Assembly (NCBI RefSeq): GCF_002850745.1
Contig: NZ_KZ559487.1
Location: forward strand, 28,092 to 78,235
Origin: Nonomuraea indica
GTDB lineage: Bacteria > Actinomycetota > Actinomycetes > Streptosporangiales > Streptosporangiaceae
Length of the DNA stretch: 50,144 bases
Direction: 5' to 3'
Shown: piece after piece, positions 16,141-24,390 of the stretch
Position numbering within the stretch: position 1 is the stretch's first letter
Layout: the number at the start of each line of letters is the position of its first letter
Notes under the pieces: generated by a model
What the model saw: the letters and a program-made list of their open reading frames with translations, nothing else
What the model was told of the DNA's origin: nothing
Database searches by the model: none
Translations under genes and position numbers: made by a program

Positions 16141-16649
16141 GAGGGCAGGCAGGGCGGCCGTGCGGGACGGACGGCGGGGACGATGCGCCAGTCGCGTTGG
16201 AACACGAGGTTGTGCAGGTCGGCGGCGGCGATGGCCCGCAGGACGGGGACGAGCTCCGCCGCGTGCCCCGCGTCCGTGACGTTGAGCGGCCACTCTCCGA
16301 CCGTGCCGCCCCGCAGGTGCGGGTGGTGGAATCCGGCGCCGTAGTGGGCGGTGAGAGTGATCGGCGCGATGCCAGCCGCGCGCTGCGCCGGCCACGACAG
16401 CCGCCAGGCGGCGAAGCTGCCGCCGGCGGCGTCGGTATGCGGGCCGGTGGCGTGGACGGTGCCGGTGCCCAGCAGCAGGTGCTGGTCGAACTCGGCGAGC
16501 ACCTGCCGTGCGGGCGGGTCGAGGAGGCTGACGGCCTGCCGGAAGGCGCCTTCCTTGCCCTGGCGGGTGGCGTGTCCGGCGTGGGTGCCGTCGCGTAGGT
16601 CGGCGAAGTGGCGGACCAGAGCCTCCAGCGGAGGTGGGGGAGTGGTCAT
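16095..16649 (-). CDS. Conserved protein of unknown function with an altered C-terminus
   Basis: The ORF encodes 184 residues. Up to about residue 158 (ending FQRDWRIVP) it looks like a folded protein with motifs TGTVHATG, LSWPAQRAAGI and GFHHPHLRGGTVGEWPLNV. The last 25 residues are a Pro/Arg/Ser run typical of out-of-frame translation and overlap the DHFR remnant, so the natural stop was probably lost by a small deletion. I do not know the family function. The start overlaps the upstream hydrolase stop in ATGA, so the two genes form an operon. Confidence 0.7.
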   Translation of the reverse strand: MTTPPPPLEALVRHFADLRDGTHAGHATRQGKEGAFRQAVSLLDPPARQVLAEFDQHLLLGTGTVHATGPHTDAAGGSFAAWRLSWPAQRAAGIAPITLTAHYGAGFHHPHLRGGTVGEWPLNVTDAGHAAELVPVLRAIAAADLHNLVFQRDWRIVPAVRPARPPCLPSRPSAASSRPSRRWT

Positions 16650-17461
16650 GGCAGGTCCTTTCGATGGTCAGGCGGGACGAGCCCGCGCAGAGCCCGGGCG
16701 AGTCGGTGGAGAAGGAGGCTGTCCGGGCGCAGCACGTCCCCGTGGACGGCACCCGGCGGGCGGTGGATCCGCGCCGGCACGCCGTCCTCGCGCAGCCGGC
16801 GCGCGTACGTCTCGACGTCGTCGTGGACCGGGTCGTCGCGGCCGACGGCGAGGACCGCCGGCGCGACCCCCGCCAGGGAAGGCGCATCCCAAGGCGTCGA
16901 GTACAGGCGGGTGCCGTCGTGGTCGACGGCGCTCCCGCCGTCTCCGCGCCAGGCGCGCCAGGCCTGGCGCAGCAGCACCGCCTGGGGGAACGCGAAGGGC
17001 GAGCGATGGTAGGACGGGCTGGCACAGGCGGGATCGAACGGCGGGTAGGCCAGTACCTGCGCCACCAGTGGCAGGCCGCGGTCCCGGGCGGCCAGGGCGG
17101 CACAGGCGGCGAGCGTGCCGCCGGCGCTGTCGCCGCCCACCGCGAGCGGGCTTCCGGCCGCCTCGCCGTGGGCCCAGGCGAGGGCTGTGAGAACGTCCTG
17201 CACGGCGTGGGGGTGGCGGTGACGCGGCGCGAGCCGGTAGTCCACGCTGATCACCGTCCATCCGGAGCGGGCGGCCAGAGCCGTGGTGGCGTGCCGCCAT
17301 TCGGCGGCGGAGCCGCGCTGCCAGCTCCCGCCGTGCGCCCAGACCAGCAGGCCGGCCGGAGTGCGGCCGGCCTGCGCGTGGACCTGGACCAGGACGGGAC
17401 TCGTGCCGGGCAGGACGAGCCGGTGGCACGACGGCGCACGGCCTTCGACGGTGGACATCAT
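16646..17461 (-). CDS. Alpha/beta hydrolase of the hormone-sensitive lipase (fold-3) family
   Basis: The 271-residue enzyme has the HGG oxyanion motif (VWAHGGSW near residue 43), the nucleophile in GGDSAGG (near 109), an Asp in VGRDDPVHD (near 215) and a His in GAVHGD (near 246). These define an esterase or lipase of the HSL group, cytoplasmic because no signal peptide is present. GAGGAG lies 8 bases before ATG 17461. It is coupled to the downstream unknown gene by an ATGA overlap. Substrate unknown. Confidence 0.88.
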   Translation of the reverse strand: MMSTVEGRAPSCHRLVLPGTSPVLVQVHAQAGRTPAGLLVWAHGGSWQRGSAAEWRHATTALAARSGWTVISVDYRLAPRHRHPHAVQDVLTALAWAHGEAAGSPLAVGGDSAGGTLAACAALAARDRGLPLVAQVLAYPPFDPACASPSYHRSPFAFPQAVLLRQAWRAWRGDGGSAVDHDGTRLYSTPWDAPSLAGVAPAVLAVGRDDPVHDDVETYARRLREDGVPARIHRPPGAVHGDVLRPDSLLLHRLARALRGLVPPDHRKDLP

Positions 17462-17502
17462 CGGTGACTCCTCAGGTCAGGAACGCGTCCCGGTGGCCGC
17501 GT

Positions 17503-17660
17503 TCACAACTGGCGCAGGGCTTCTCCGTCAACGGCCCACTCGGGGCGCTGGTGACCTGCGCGGCACGGGGCGACAGCAGGTGGACGATGACGCCGGTCAC
17601 CTCCTCCGGAGTGCCGATGCGCCCCGTGGGCGGTCCCCGTTCGACGGTGCGCTCCGTCCG
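17503..17660 (-). pseudogene. C-terminal remnant of a short-chain dehydrogenase
   Basis: On the minus strand one frame reads GRIGTPEEVTGVIVHLLSPR and AAQVTS; a shift of frame then gives PEWAVDGEALRQL and the stop at 17503-17505. Together they are the usual SDR ending (G.IGTPE.V...V..L.S..A..VT..EW.VDG). Nothing of the cofactor site remains. It lies between the hydrolase and the MFS exporter, both on the same strand, and shares the decay seen 1.4 kb away in the DHFR remnant. Confidence 0.7.
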
Positions 17661-17663
17661 GGG

Positions 17664-19091
17664 TCAGGTGCGGCGGGTGCGCAGGAAGACGGCGGCGATG
17701 AGGACGCCGAGCAGGACGAGGCCGGTGTTGGCGGCGATGGCGACCGTGACGCCGTCCAGGATGGCCGCCGCGGTGACGGCGCCGCCGGTCACAGCGGTGA
17801 CGATCGAGGACATGATCGGTGTCCCCATGGTGATGCCGACCTGCTGGGACATGGAGGCCAGGCCGGTGGCCAGGCCCTGCTCGCGGTCGGGCAGCCCGGT
17901 GGTGGCGGTGACCATGAACCCGACGATGACCAGCATGTTGCCCACGCCGCCCAGGAAGGTGGCGGGCAGCAGGAGCCCCATCGCGGCGGGCGTGTCGCCG
18001 AGGAGGAGCAGGACGGCGGTGAAGGCGGCCTGCAGCAGCCCGCCTCCGATCAGCACGGCCGAGGTGGAGGTGCGGGCGATCATCCTGGACGCGAGCAGGC
18101 CGCCGGCGACGGTCCCGAGGCCCAGCACGCCGAAGGCGAGCCCGGCGGCCAGGGCCGAGAAGCCGAGGGTCTTCTGCATGTAGAGGGTGAGCAGGTACAC
18201 CAGGGACGTCTCGGTGACGAAGGCGAGCAGGCCGAGCACGTTGCCCCAGGCCACGGTGCGCTTCCTCAGCACGTCCAGCGGGACCAGAGGCTGGACGGCC
18301 CTGCGCTCGACGAGGTGGAACAGGGCGAGCAGGACGGCGCCGCCCAGCAGCCCCGCCATGGCGAGGGGGTGGGTCCAGCCGTGCTCGCCGGCCTGGGTCA
18401 GGCCGTAGACGATGCCGAGCAGCGCGAGGGTCACGGTCAGGGCGCCGGGCAGGTCGACCTTGGGGCGGTCGGCGGGCCGGGACTCGGCGATGACGGTGGG
18501 GGCGACGAGGAGCACCGCGAGCGCGACGGGGACGTTGATGAAGAAGGCCCAGCGCCAGGAGAGCACGTCGGTGAGGACTCCGCCGAGGACCGCTCCGGCG
18601 GTGAACCCGGCTGACATGAGGGCGCCGTTGAGGCCGAGGGCCTTCTGGCGCAGCGGGCCTTCGGGGAAGGACGTGGTGAGCAGGGCGAGCCCGGCGGGGG
18701 TGGCGGCGGCGGTGGCCAGCCCCTGCGCGACCCGGGCGATGATGAGGATCTCGGGGTTGGGGGCGAGCCCGCCGACGAGCGAGGCCACGCCGAGCAGGGC
18801 GATGCTGCCGAGGAAGATGCGCCTGCGCCCGATCAGGTCGCCGATGCGGCCGAAGAACAGGGTGAACCCGGCCGCGCACAGGGCGAAGGCGGTGGCGATC
18901 CACTGCAGGTTCGCCAGGGAGAAACCGAGGCTGTCGCCGATGTCGGGCAGGGCCACGTTCAGGATCGAGAAGTCCACGGCCAGCATGAACTGGGCGACCA
19001 GCAGCACCGCGAGGACGACCTTCAGGCGGCCGGTCAGGTGCTGCGGAGGCGCCGCCTGCGCGGGCGCCGGCAGGGGTTGGGTGGAGGTCAT
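17664..19091 (-). CDS. DHA2-family MFS drug exporter (14 TM)
   Basis: From ATG 19091 the protein has 475 residues and about fourteen hydrophobic segments. The N-terminal motif D1 (LAVDFSILNVALPDIG) and the loop GRIGDLIGRRRIF (motif A) are those of the EmrB/QacA group; motif C (GFTAGAVLGGVL) lies in helix 5, which marks an exporter. GAGAGGA is present but lies 12 bases from the ATG. The gene is divergent from a TetR regulator that probably represses it. A decayed SDR gene follows it. Confidence 0.9.
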   Translation of the reverse strand: MTSTQPLPAPAQAAPPQHLTGRLKVVLAVLLVAQFMLAVDFSILNVALPDIGDSLGFSLANLQWIATAFALCAAGFTLFFGRIGDLIGRRRIFLGSIALLGVASLVGGLAPNPEILIIARVAQGLATAAATPAGLALLTTSFPEGPLRQKALGLNGALMSAGFTAGAVLGGVLTDVLSWRWAFFINVPVALAVLLVAPTVIAESRPADRPKVDLPGALTVTLALLGIVYGLTQAGEHGWTHPLAMAGLLGGAVLLALFHLVERRAVQPLVPLDVLRKRTVAWGNVLGLLAFVTETSLVYLLTLYMQKTLGFSALAAGLAFGVLGLGTVAGGLLASRMIARTSTSAVLIGGGLLQAAFTAVLLLLGDTPAAMGLLLPATFLGGVGNMLVIVGFMVTATTGLPDREQGLATGLASMSQQVGITMGTPIMSSIVTAVTGGAVTAAAILDGVTVAIAANTGLVLLGVLIAAVFLRTRRT

Positions 19092-19236
19092 GACAGAACG
19101 TCCTCTCTGGCGCGCCCGGACAGCACGCCATCGCAAACGGGTCCAGAGTTCCGTTAAGATGAGAGAACAGTAGCACCAGATCGACGGCTAAGGGAACTGC
19201 AGTCCCGATAAGCCCTCACGTGAGAAGGAGCCCGTC

Positions 19237-19839
19237 ATGGCCGCCGCCCCACAACCCGGTGCCGTCCGTCCTGGCGGACGCACCGCCCGCGTCCGCGAGG
19301 CCGTCCTCCAGGCCGCCGGCGACATCCTGGCCGACAAGGGCTTCGAAGGCCTCGACCTCGGCGACATCGCCCGCGTCGCGGGGGTGGGCAAGACCACCGT
19401 CTACCGCCGCTGGGGCACGCCCGGCGCGCTCGCCGCCGACCTCCTCCAGGACATGGCGGAAAGCTCGCTGCCCCGCGCCCGCACCGGCAGCGTGGCGGAG
19501 GACCTGCGCGACAACGCCCGCCTGGTCGTCAGGACCCTCACCGATCCCCGCCAGGGACGCCTGTTCAGGGCGCTGATCGCCGCCTCCCTCTGCGACGAGC
19601 AGGCCGCGCGGGCGCTGCACCGCTTCTACGCCGTACGCATCGAGGAATGGTCCGGCTGCGTCACCGACGCGATCGAACGCGGCGAACTGCCCCCCGGCAC
19701 CGACCCGCGCCGCGTGATCGCCGCGGTCTCCGCCCCCCTGTACTACGCCCTGCTCAACACCGGGGAAGCCCTCGACGAGGCCGCCGCGGACCGGGCCGCG
19801 GCGGCGGCGCTGGCGGCGGCACGCGCGGGGGCCATCTGA
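19237..19839 (+). CDS. TetR-family regulator
   Basis: A 200-residue repressor with an N-terminal helix-turn-helix (LGDIARVAGVGKTTVYRRWG, residues 40-59) and a TetR_C-type ligand domain with LFRALIAA and RRVIAAVSAPLYY. GAGAAGGAG lies 6 bases before ATG 19237. It is divergent from the DHA2 exporter, the classical layout of an efflux repressor. The 145-base interval contains ACTGCAGT inside GGGAACTGCAGTCCC (19192-19206) as a possible operator, but the symmetry is modest. Confidence 0.88.
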   Translation: MAAAPQPGAVRPGGRTARVREAVLQAAGDILADKGFEGLDLGDIARVAGVGKTTVYRRWGTPGALAADLLQDMAESSLPRARTGSVAEDLRDNARLVVRTLTDPRQGRLFRALIAASLCDEQAARALHRFYAVRIEEWSGCVTDAIERGELPPGTDPRRVIAAVSAPLYYALLNTGEALDEAAADRAAAAALAAARAGAI

Positions 19840-19896
19840 CGCGAGGCTCCCGACCTCGCGCGATCAGCTGTGCAGCGGGCCGCTCGCCCGGGAGCG

Positions 19897-20655
19897 TCAC
19901 CGCCGTTCGGCTCGGGGAGGGCGAAGCGACGGGATGAGTGCGGCGATGGCGTCGAGGATGCGGTCGAGTCCGTGCCGGAAACGCTCCTCGGGGGCGAGGT
20001 GGGCGGTGCGGGAGTCGAGGACGGATCGGTTGAACAGGGGGAACGCGCCGGACTCGACGACCTGGCGGACGTACGGCCCCATGTAGTCCCGCTTCCAGCG
20101 CTCGGGGTCCAGGCCGGTGCGGCGCGCCTCCTCCAGCCAGCCGATCTCGCGGCGGATCGCGCTGTGCAGGTAGTCGTTCAGCATGGCGACCAGGCCGGTG
20201 CTGTCGTCGATGTCGAGCCCGAGCTCGTCGAAGGTGCCGAGCGCGAACTCGTGCACGCGCAGGAGGTGGGGGCCCAGGGTGGGCCGGCTGGTGAGCAGCG
20301 CGATCAGCCACGGATGGCGCAGGCCCGTGGCGCGGATCCGCCGGGCCAGCAGGGCGAGGTCGCCGCGCCAGTCACCGGACGGGCCGTCGGGGAGTTCGAC
20401 CTCGCTCATCGCCAGGTCGATCATGAGGTCGAACAGGTCGTCGCGCCGGGGCACGTAGCGGTAGAGCGACATGGCGCCGGTGCCCAGCTCGCCGGCGATC
20501 CGCCGCATGGTCGCGGCCTCCACCCCTTCGGCGTCGGCGATCCGGACAGCCGTTCGGGTGATCTGCTCGCGGCTGTAGCCGGGGCGCCGTCCCGGGCCGG
20601 AGCGTTCCTGCCGTTCGGGCTGCATCCAGATGCTGGTCGGTTCCTCGTCGGCCAC
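19897..20655 (-). CDS. TetR-family regulator (TetR_C C-terminal domain type)
   Basis: The 252-residue protein begins at GTG 20655, directly after AGAGAGGGGG; an ATG at 20682 would add nine residues but overlaps the operator. The helix-turn-helix reads VRIADAEGVEAATMRRIAGEL and GTGAMSLYRYVPRRDDL. The ligand domain contains HPWLIALLTSRPTLGPHLLR, common in actinomycete TetR proteins that control MFS exporters. It is divergent from an MFS-DsbA-FMN reductase-SDR operon, and two identical-type palindromes lie between the starts. Confidence 0.88.
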   Translation of the reverse strand: MADEEPTSIWMQPERQERSGPGRRPGYSREQITRTAVRIADAEGVEAATMRRIAGELGTGAMSLYRYVPRRDDLFDLMIDLAMSEVELPDGPSGDWRGDLALLARRIRATGLRHPWLIALLTSRPTLGPHLLRVHEFALGTFDELGLDIDDSTGLVAMLNDYLHSAIRREIGWLEEARRTGLDPERWKRDYMGPYVRQVVESGAFPLFNRSVLDSRTAHLAPEERFRHGLDRILDAIAALIPSLRPPRAERR

Positions 20656-20676
20656 ATGGCCCCCTCTCTCATTTGC

Positions 20677-20722
20677 GTACATGGTACCTGAATGGCTATG
20701 GTCCCTTTCACGTACGAGGTAC
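20677..20722. promoter_or_regulatory. Pair of GTAC-N3-GTAC operators between TetR and MFS
   Basis: GTACATGGTAC (20677-20687) and GTACGAGGTAC (20712-20722) share the pattern GTACnnGGTAC, with centres 35 bases apart. The first covers the alternative TetR ATG at 20682; the second lies 18 bases before the MFS start and next to its ribosome site. A repressor could bind both copies. Confidence 0.6.
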
Positions 20723-20739
20723 GCGAATTTGGAGGACGT

Positions 20740-22233
20740 ATGGATCGAACTCTTCGCACGGGCGTGACCGGTGTGATGCTGGGCATGATCACAGCCCCGC
20801 TGGACGGCATGATGCTCGGACCCGCGCTGCCGTCGATCGTGAGAGACCTCGGCGGTCTGGAGTACTTCTCCTGGGTGGCGACGGCCTACCTGATCTGTAT
20901 GGCCGCTTCGACGCCGATCTGGGGGAAGCTCGGCGACCTGTACGGCCGCAAGGCGGTGTACATGGCCTCGATCCTGGTCTTCCTGCTGGGATCCGGGCTG
21001 TCCGGAGTCGCGCAGGACATGGTCCAGCTCGTCGGCTTCCGGATGGTGCAGGGGCTGGGCGCGGGTGGCCTGATGACCGGGGCGCTGGCGTTGATCGGTG
21101 AGCTGGTGCCGCCCCGGCACAGTGGCAGGCTCATGGGCCTGTTCGGGATCATGATGCCGATCGCCTTCATCGCCGGGCCGTTGCTCGGCGGCCTGTTCGC
21201 CGATGCGGGCTGGCGGTGGGCGTTCTTCGTCAACCTTCCCATCGGTGCGGTCGCCCTGCTGCTCATCGGCGCGGCCGTACGGCTGGAGCGGCGCCGGATC
21301 AGGGCACGGATCGACTACCTGGGAGCGCTGCTGCTGACGGTGGTGCTGGTGGCGCTGAGCCTGGTCGCCAGCTGGGGCGGCACCCGGTACGCCTGGGCCT
21401 CCGCACCCGTCCTCGGGCTGACCCTGATCGGGGTGGCGGCCCTGGCCGCCCTGCTGCTCGTGGAACGGCGCGTGGCCGAGCCGATCGTCCCGCTGCGCCT
21501 GTTCGCCGACCGCAACTTCACCCTCGCCCAGGTCATCCGGTTCCTGGGCGGCGTCGGCATGGTGGTGGCGGCCACCTTCCTGCCCCAGTACATGCAACTG
21601 GTCCACGGCGCCTCGCCGGTCGTCAGCGGCCTGCTGATCCTGCCGGCGATGCTCGGGATGGTCGCCGTGCTGATCGGCACCGGCCGGCTGATCAGCCGCA
21701 CCGGGCGCTACCGGATCTACCCGATTCTCGGCGGCGCCACTGTGGCGGCCGGCATGCTCGCGCTGCTCCTGCTGCGGCCCGGCACCAACCTGGCCCTCGC
21801 CTCCGCACTGACGCTGATCGGCGGTCTCGGCGTGGGTCTGCTCATGCAGTCCACCACGATCATCACCGTCAACAGCGCCGCGCCGCGCGACATGGGGGCG
21901 GCCAGCGGCTCGGTCACCCTCTGGCACACCATGGGCGCCTCGCTGGGCATGGCCGCCCTGGGCGCCCTCTACACCGCCCGCCTGCAGGACACCCTCGTCG
22001 AGCGCCTCGGCGCGGAGGCCGCCACCCGGATCGCCCTGACGCCCGAGGCGCTCGCCCGGCTCACGCCCGCCGCACGGGAGGCGGTGCACCTCGCCGTCTC
22101 CAACGGCATCCACGCCATGGCCCTCGGCGCCGCCGCGCTGGGCGCCCTCGCCTTCGCGCTGGCCTGGTTCATCCGCGAGGTCCCCCTGCGCGACGGCGCC
22201 CCATCGGCCGAGCCCGCCACCGCGGCCGCGTGA
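20740..22233 (+). CDS. DHA2-family MFS exporter (14 TM)
   Basis: From ATG 20740 (TTGGAGGA before it) this 497-residue transporter has about fourteen membrane helices. Helix 1 ends in LDGMMLGPALPSIVRDL, loop 2-3 is GKLGDLYGRKAVY (motif A) and motif C is FIAGPLLGGLF in helix 5. It is the first gene of a four-gene operon with redox proteins, so its substrate may be a redox-active or electrophilic compound such as a quinone. Regulation by the divergent TetR is likely. Confidence 0.9.
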   Translation: MDRTLRTGVTGVMLGMITAPLDGMMLGPALPSIVRDLGGLEYFSWVATAYLICMAASTPIWGKLGDLYGRKAVYMASILVFLLGSGLSGVAQDMVQLVGFRMVQGLGAGGLMTGALALIGELVPPRHSGRLMGLFGIMMPIAFIAGPLLGGLFADAGWRWAFFVNLPIGAVALLLIGAAVRLERRRIRARIDYLGALLLTVVLVALSLVASWGGTRYAWASAPVLGLTLIGVAALAALLLVERRVAEPIVPLRLFADRNFTLAQVIRFLGGVGMVVAATFLPQYMQLVHGASPVVSGLLILPAMLGMVAVLIGTGRLISRTGRYRIYPILGGATVAAGMLALLLLRPGTNLALASALTLIGGLGVGLLMQSTTIITVNSAAPRDMGAASGSVTLWHTMGASLGMAALGALYTARLQDTLVERLGAEAATRIALTPEALARLTPAAREAVHLAVSNGIHAMALGAAALGALAFALAWFIREVPLRDGAPSAEPATAAA

Positions 22234-22244
22234 GGCGGGCACCC

Positions 22245-22871
22245 ATGTCACACCACGTGCGAGTCCAGCTCGTCATGGACGTCATCTGCGTCCACTCCTA
22301 CCTCGGCCACACCCGCTTCGCCCGCGCCGCGGACCGGCTCAGGGCCGAGGGCACGGAGGTGACGGTGGAGTTCCTGCCCTTCGAGCTCGCCCCGGGCGCC
22401 CCGGCCGACGGACGGCCGCTCCTGGAGGTCCTGAAACAGACCTTCGGCCCGCAAGCGGCCGCCGGCGCGCTCGCCTTCGCCGAACACGCAGCCCGCGAAG
22501 GCCTCCGGCTGGAGTACGGCAAGGCGCTCGCCACCGGCACCTTCGACGCGCACCGGCTCATCGCCGACGCCGCGCGCCAGGGCAAGGCCGAGCCCATGGC
22601 GGAACGCCTCTTCCGCGCCCACTTCACCGACGGGCTGCACATCGGCGACCCCGCCACCCTGGCCCGGCTGGCCGCCGAGGTCGGTGTCTTAACCGGCCAC
22701 GTGCCTGCCGACAAAGTACGCGCCCGGCTCGATCACGTACGCCGCCTCGGCGTCACCGGCGTGCCGGTCTTCCTCATCGACAACCTGCCCCCGCTCACCG
22801 GTACCCAGTCCGAGACCACCCTGCTGGCGGCCCTGCGCCAGGCCCGCCATCACGAACGGAGAACACCATGA
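22245..22871 (+). CDS. DsbA-family (FrnE-like) protein without a CxxC motif
   Basis: The 208-residue chain follows the FrnE/2-hydroxychromene isomerase pattern: first strand and helix VQLVMDVICVHSYLGHTRF, then FELAPGAPADGRPL, and a C-terminal VTGVPVFLIDN (the cis-proline loop) and LTGTQSETTLLAALR. In FrnE the first motif has two cysteines in CxWC; here only one Cys remains (ICVHS). Thiol oxidoreductase activity is therefore doubtful and a glutathione- or mycothiol-dependent isomerase role is possible. It starts 11 bases after the MFS stop and overlaps the next gene in ATGA. Confidence 0.82.
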   Translation: MSHHVRVQLVMDVICVHSYLGHTRFARAADRLRAEGTEVTVEFLPFELAPGAPADGRPLLEVLKQTFGPQAAAGALAFAEHAAREGLRLEYGKALATGTFDAHRLIADAARQGKAEPMAERLFRAHFTDGLHIGDPATLARLAAEVGVLTGHVPADKVRARLDHVRRLGVTGVPVFLIDNLPPLTGTQSETTLLAALRQARHHERRTP

Positions 22872-23455
22872 ACACTGACCCCCTACGGCTGGCCGTCATC
22901 GTCGGCAGCGTTCGCGACGGTCGCCTCGGCCCCACCGTCGCCACCTGGTTCGCCGGCCAGGCAACCTCCCGCCCGGACCTCGACGTGGACGTGATCGACC
23001 TGGCCGACGTGCCGATCGGCGCGGCGGCCCCGTCGATGTCCGCGCCCGCGCCGGTGCTGGAGGCCCTGGGCGGGCTGACCCCGCGGCTGGCGGCCGCCGA
23101 CGCGTTCGTGGTGGTCACTCCCGAGTACAACCACAGCTACCCGGCCGGCCTGAAGAACGCCATCGACTGGCACAACCAGCAGTTCCATGCCAAGCCGGTG
23201 GCGTTCGTCTCCTACGGCGGCATCTCCGGAGGTCTGCGCGCGGTGGAGCACCTGCGGGCCGTCTTCGCCGAGCTGCACGCCGTCACCACCCGCGACACCG
23301 TCAGCTTCCACGGCGCCTGGGAGAGCTTCGACACAGGCGGGCAGCCGAAGGACCCCGCAGGCCCGGCCGCGGCCGCCAAGGCCCTGCTGGACCAGGTGAC
23401 CTGGTGGGCCCGCATCCTGCGCGACGCCAGGACCACCACCCCCTACACCGCGTGA
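22868..23455 (+). CDS. NADPH-dependent FMN reductase family protein
   Basis: A 195-residue flavoprotein of the chromate reductase/NAD(P)H quinone reductase type. VGSVRDGRLGPTVATWF is the FMN phosphate loop, VVVTPEYNHSYPAGLKNAIDW the conserved active-site segment, and SYGGISGG the third FMN contact. It starts inside the ATGA overlap with the DsbA-like gene and is followed by an SDR 17 bases later. It would use NADPH to reduce quinones, nitro compounds or flavin, which fits a detoxification operon. Confidence 0.9.
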   Translation: MNTDPLRLAVIVGSVRDGRLGPTVATWFAGQATSRPDLDVDVIDLADVPIGAAAPSMSAPAPVLEALGGLTPRLAAADAFVVVTPEYNHSYPAGLKNAIDWHNQQFHAKPVAFVSYGGISGGLRAVEHLRAVFAELHAVTTRDTVSFHGAWESFDTGGQPKDPAGPAAAAKALLDQVTWWARILRDARTTTPYTA

Positions 23456-23472
23456 ACCAGAAAGGCATGATC

Positions 23473-24222
23473 ATGATGAGTTCGACCGGAAAGACGGCGC
23501 TGGTGACCGGCGCGAGCCGGGGCATCGGCCGGGCGATCGCCACCCGGCTGGCCCGTGAAGGCGTCCGCGTCGCGGTGCACTACGCCGGCAACCACGCGGC
23601 CGCCAAGGACACCGTCGCGGCCATCGAGGCGGCCGGCGGGCGGGCCTTCGCCCTCCAGGCCGAGCTGGGCGCCCCCGGCGACGCCGAAGCCCTGTGGACC
23701 GCCTTCGACGCGCACGCCGACGGGCTGGACATCCTGGTCAACAACGCGGGCGTCCTCGGCGGCCAGAGCGAGATCGACGGCGTCACCCGGGAGGGCTTCG
23801 AGCGCCTGTTCGCGGTCAACACCACCGCCCCGTTCTTCATCACCCAGCAGGCCCTGCCGCGGCTGCGCGACGGCGGGCGGATCGTCACCGTGGGCACCAT
23901 GCTCACCCGCGGGGCGGCCATGCCCAGGGCGATCGACTACGCCATGTCCAAGGCCGCGCTCGACGTCATGACCGTCGCCCTGGCCAAGCAGCTCGGGCCG
24001 CGCGGCATCACGGTCAACCTCGTGGCCCCGGGTGTCATCGACACCGACATGCACCAGGGACGCCTCGTCGGCGAAGCCCTGTCCTGGCTGTCGTCGCAGA
24101 CGCCCCTCGGCCGGCTGGGCACACCGGCCGACGTGGCCGACACCGTCGCCTTCCTGGCCTCCGACGACAGCCGCTACGTCACCGGGCACCGGCTCGACGT
24201 GTCAGGCGGGACGACCATGTAG
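23473..24222 (+). CDS. Short-chain dehydrogenase/reductase
   Basis: About 249 residues. TGASRGIGRAIA is the NADP-binding loop, NNAG follows near residue 88, and YAMSK provides the catalytic Tyr-x3-Lys. The usual catalytic Ser, about 13 residues before the Tyr, falls in GTMLTRGAAM, so a Thr probably replaces it. Three in-frame ATGs (23467, 23473, 23476) follow AAAGG; I choose 23473 for spacing. The ending LDVSGGTTM is typical. It is the last gene of the TetR-controlled operon; a hairpin follows. Confidence 0.88.
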   Translation: MMSSTGKTALVTGASRGIGRAIATRLAREGVRVAVHYAGNHAAAKDTVAAIEAAGGRAFALQAELGAPGDAEALWTAFDAHADGLDILVNNAGVLGGQSEIDGVTREGFERLFAVNTTAPFFITQQALPRLRDGGRIVTVGTMLTRGAAMPRAIDYAMSKAALDVMTVALAKQLGPRGITVNLVAPGVIDTDMHQGRLVGEALSWLSSQTPLGRLGTPADVADTVAFLASDDSRYVTGHRLDVSGGTTM

Positions 24223-24237
24223 ACGCCGCCGCCCGGC

Positions 24238-24274
24238 CACGGGCAGCGGCCCGGCCCTCCAGGGCCGCCCCGTG
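24238..24274. terminator. Hairpin after the MFS-SDR operon
   Basis: CGGCCC-TCCA-GGGCCG (24252-24267) forms the inner stem, and CACGGG (24238-24243) pairs with CCCGTG (24269-24274) outside a bulge. It lies 16 bases beyond the SDR stop and ahead of the arginine deiminase promoter. Confidence 0.55.
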
Positions 24275-24295
24275 GACGGCGGGAGCGGCGAACAG

Positions 24296-24309
24296 AGGAC
24301 CAAGGTCCT
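24296..24309. promoter_or_regulatory. Perfect palindrome AGGACC-AA-GGTCCT upstream of the arginine deiminase operon
   Basis: This 14-base palindrome equals the DevR-like pattern except for its two outer bases. CATAAG at 24322-24327 could be a -10, which would put the -35 position inside the palindrome, the layout of many DosR-activated promoters. It ends 81 bases before the first ATG. Confidence 0.5.
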
Positions 24310-24365
24310 GGGACATCGGTGGCATAAGCCTCAATTCGCGGCAGTCCCTGGGTTGATGTGCTGGC

Positions 24366-24390
24366 GGTGATCATATGAGAGGGGATCACC
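24366..24390 (+). promoter_or_regulatory. Stem-loop presenting the ribosome site of the permease gene
   Basis: GGTGATC (24366-24372) and GATCACC (24384-24390) form a 7-bp stem ending directly at the ATG (24391). The loop holds GAGAGGG, the Shine-Dalgarno. It may tune translation of the first gene of the operon, or be a DNA operator. Confidence 0.5.

Noticed and set aside
19192..19206. GGGAACTGCAGTCCC considered as a DevR-like box
   Set aside because: It lacks the C at position 5 and the A-rich centre; the symmetry is that of ACTGCAGT only, so it is at best a TetR operator.
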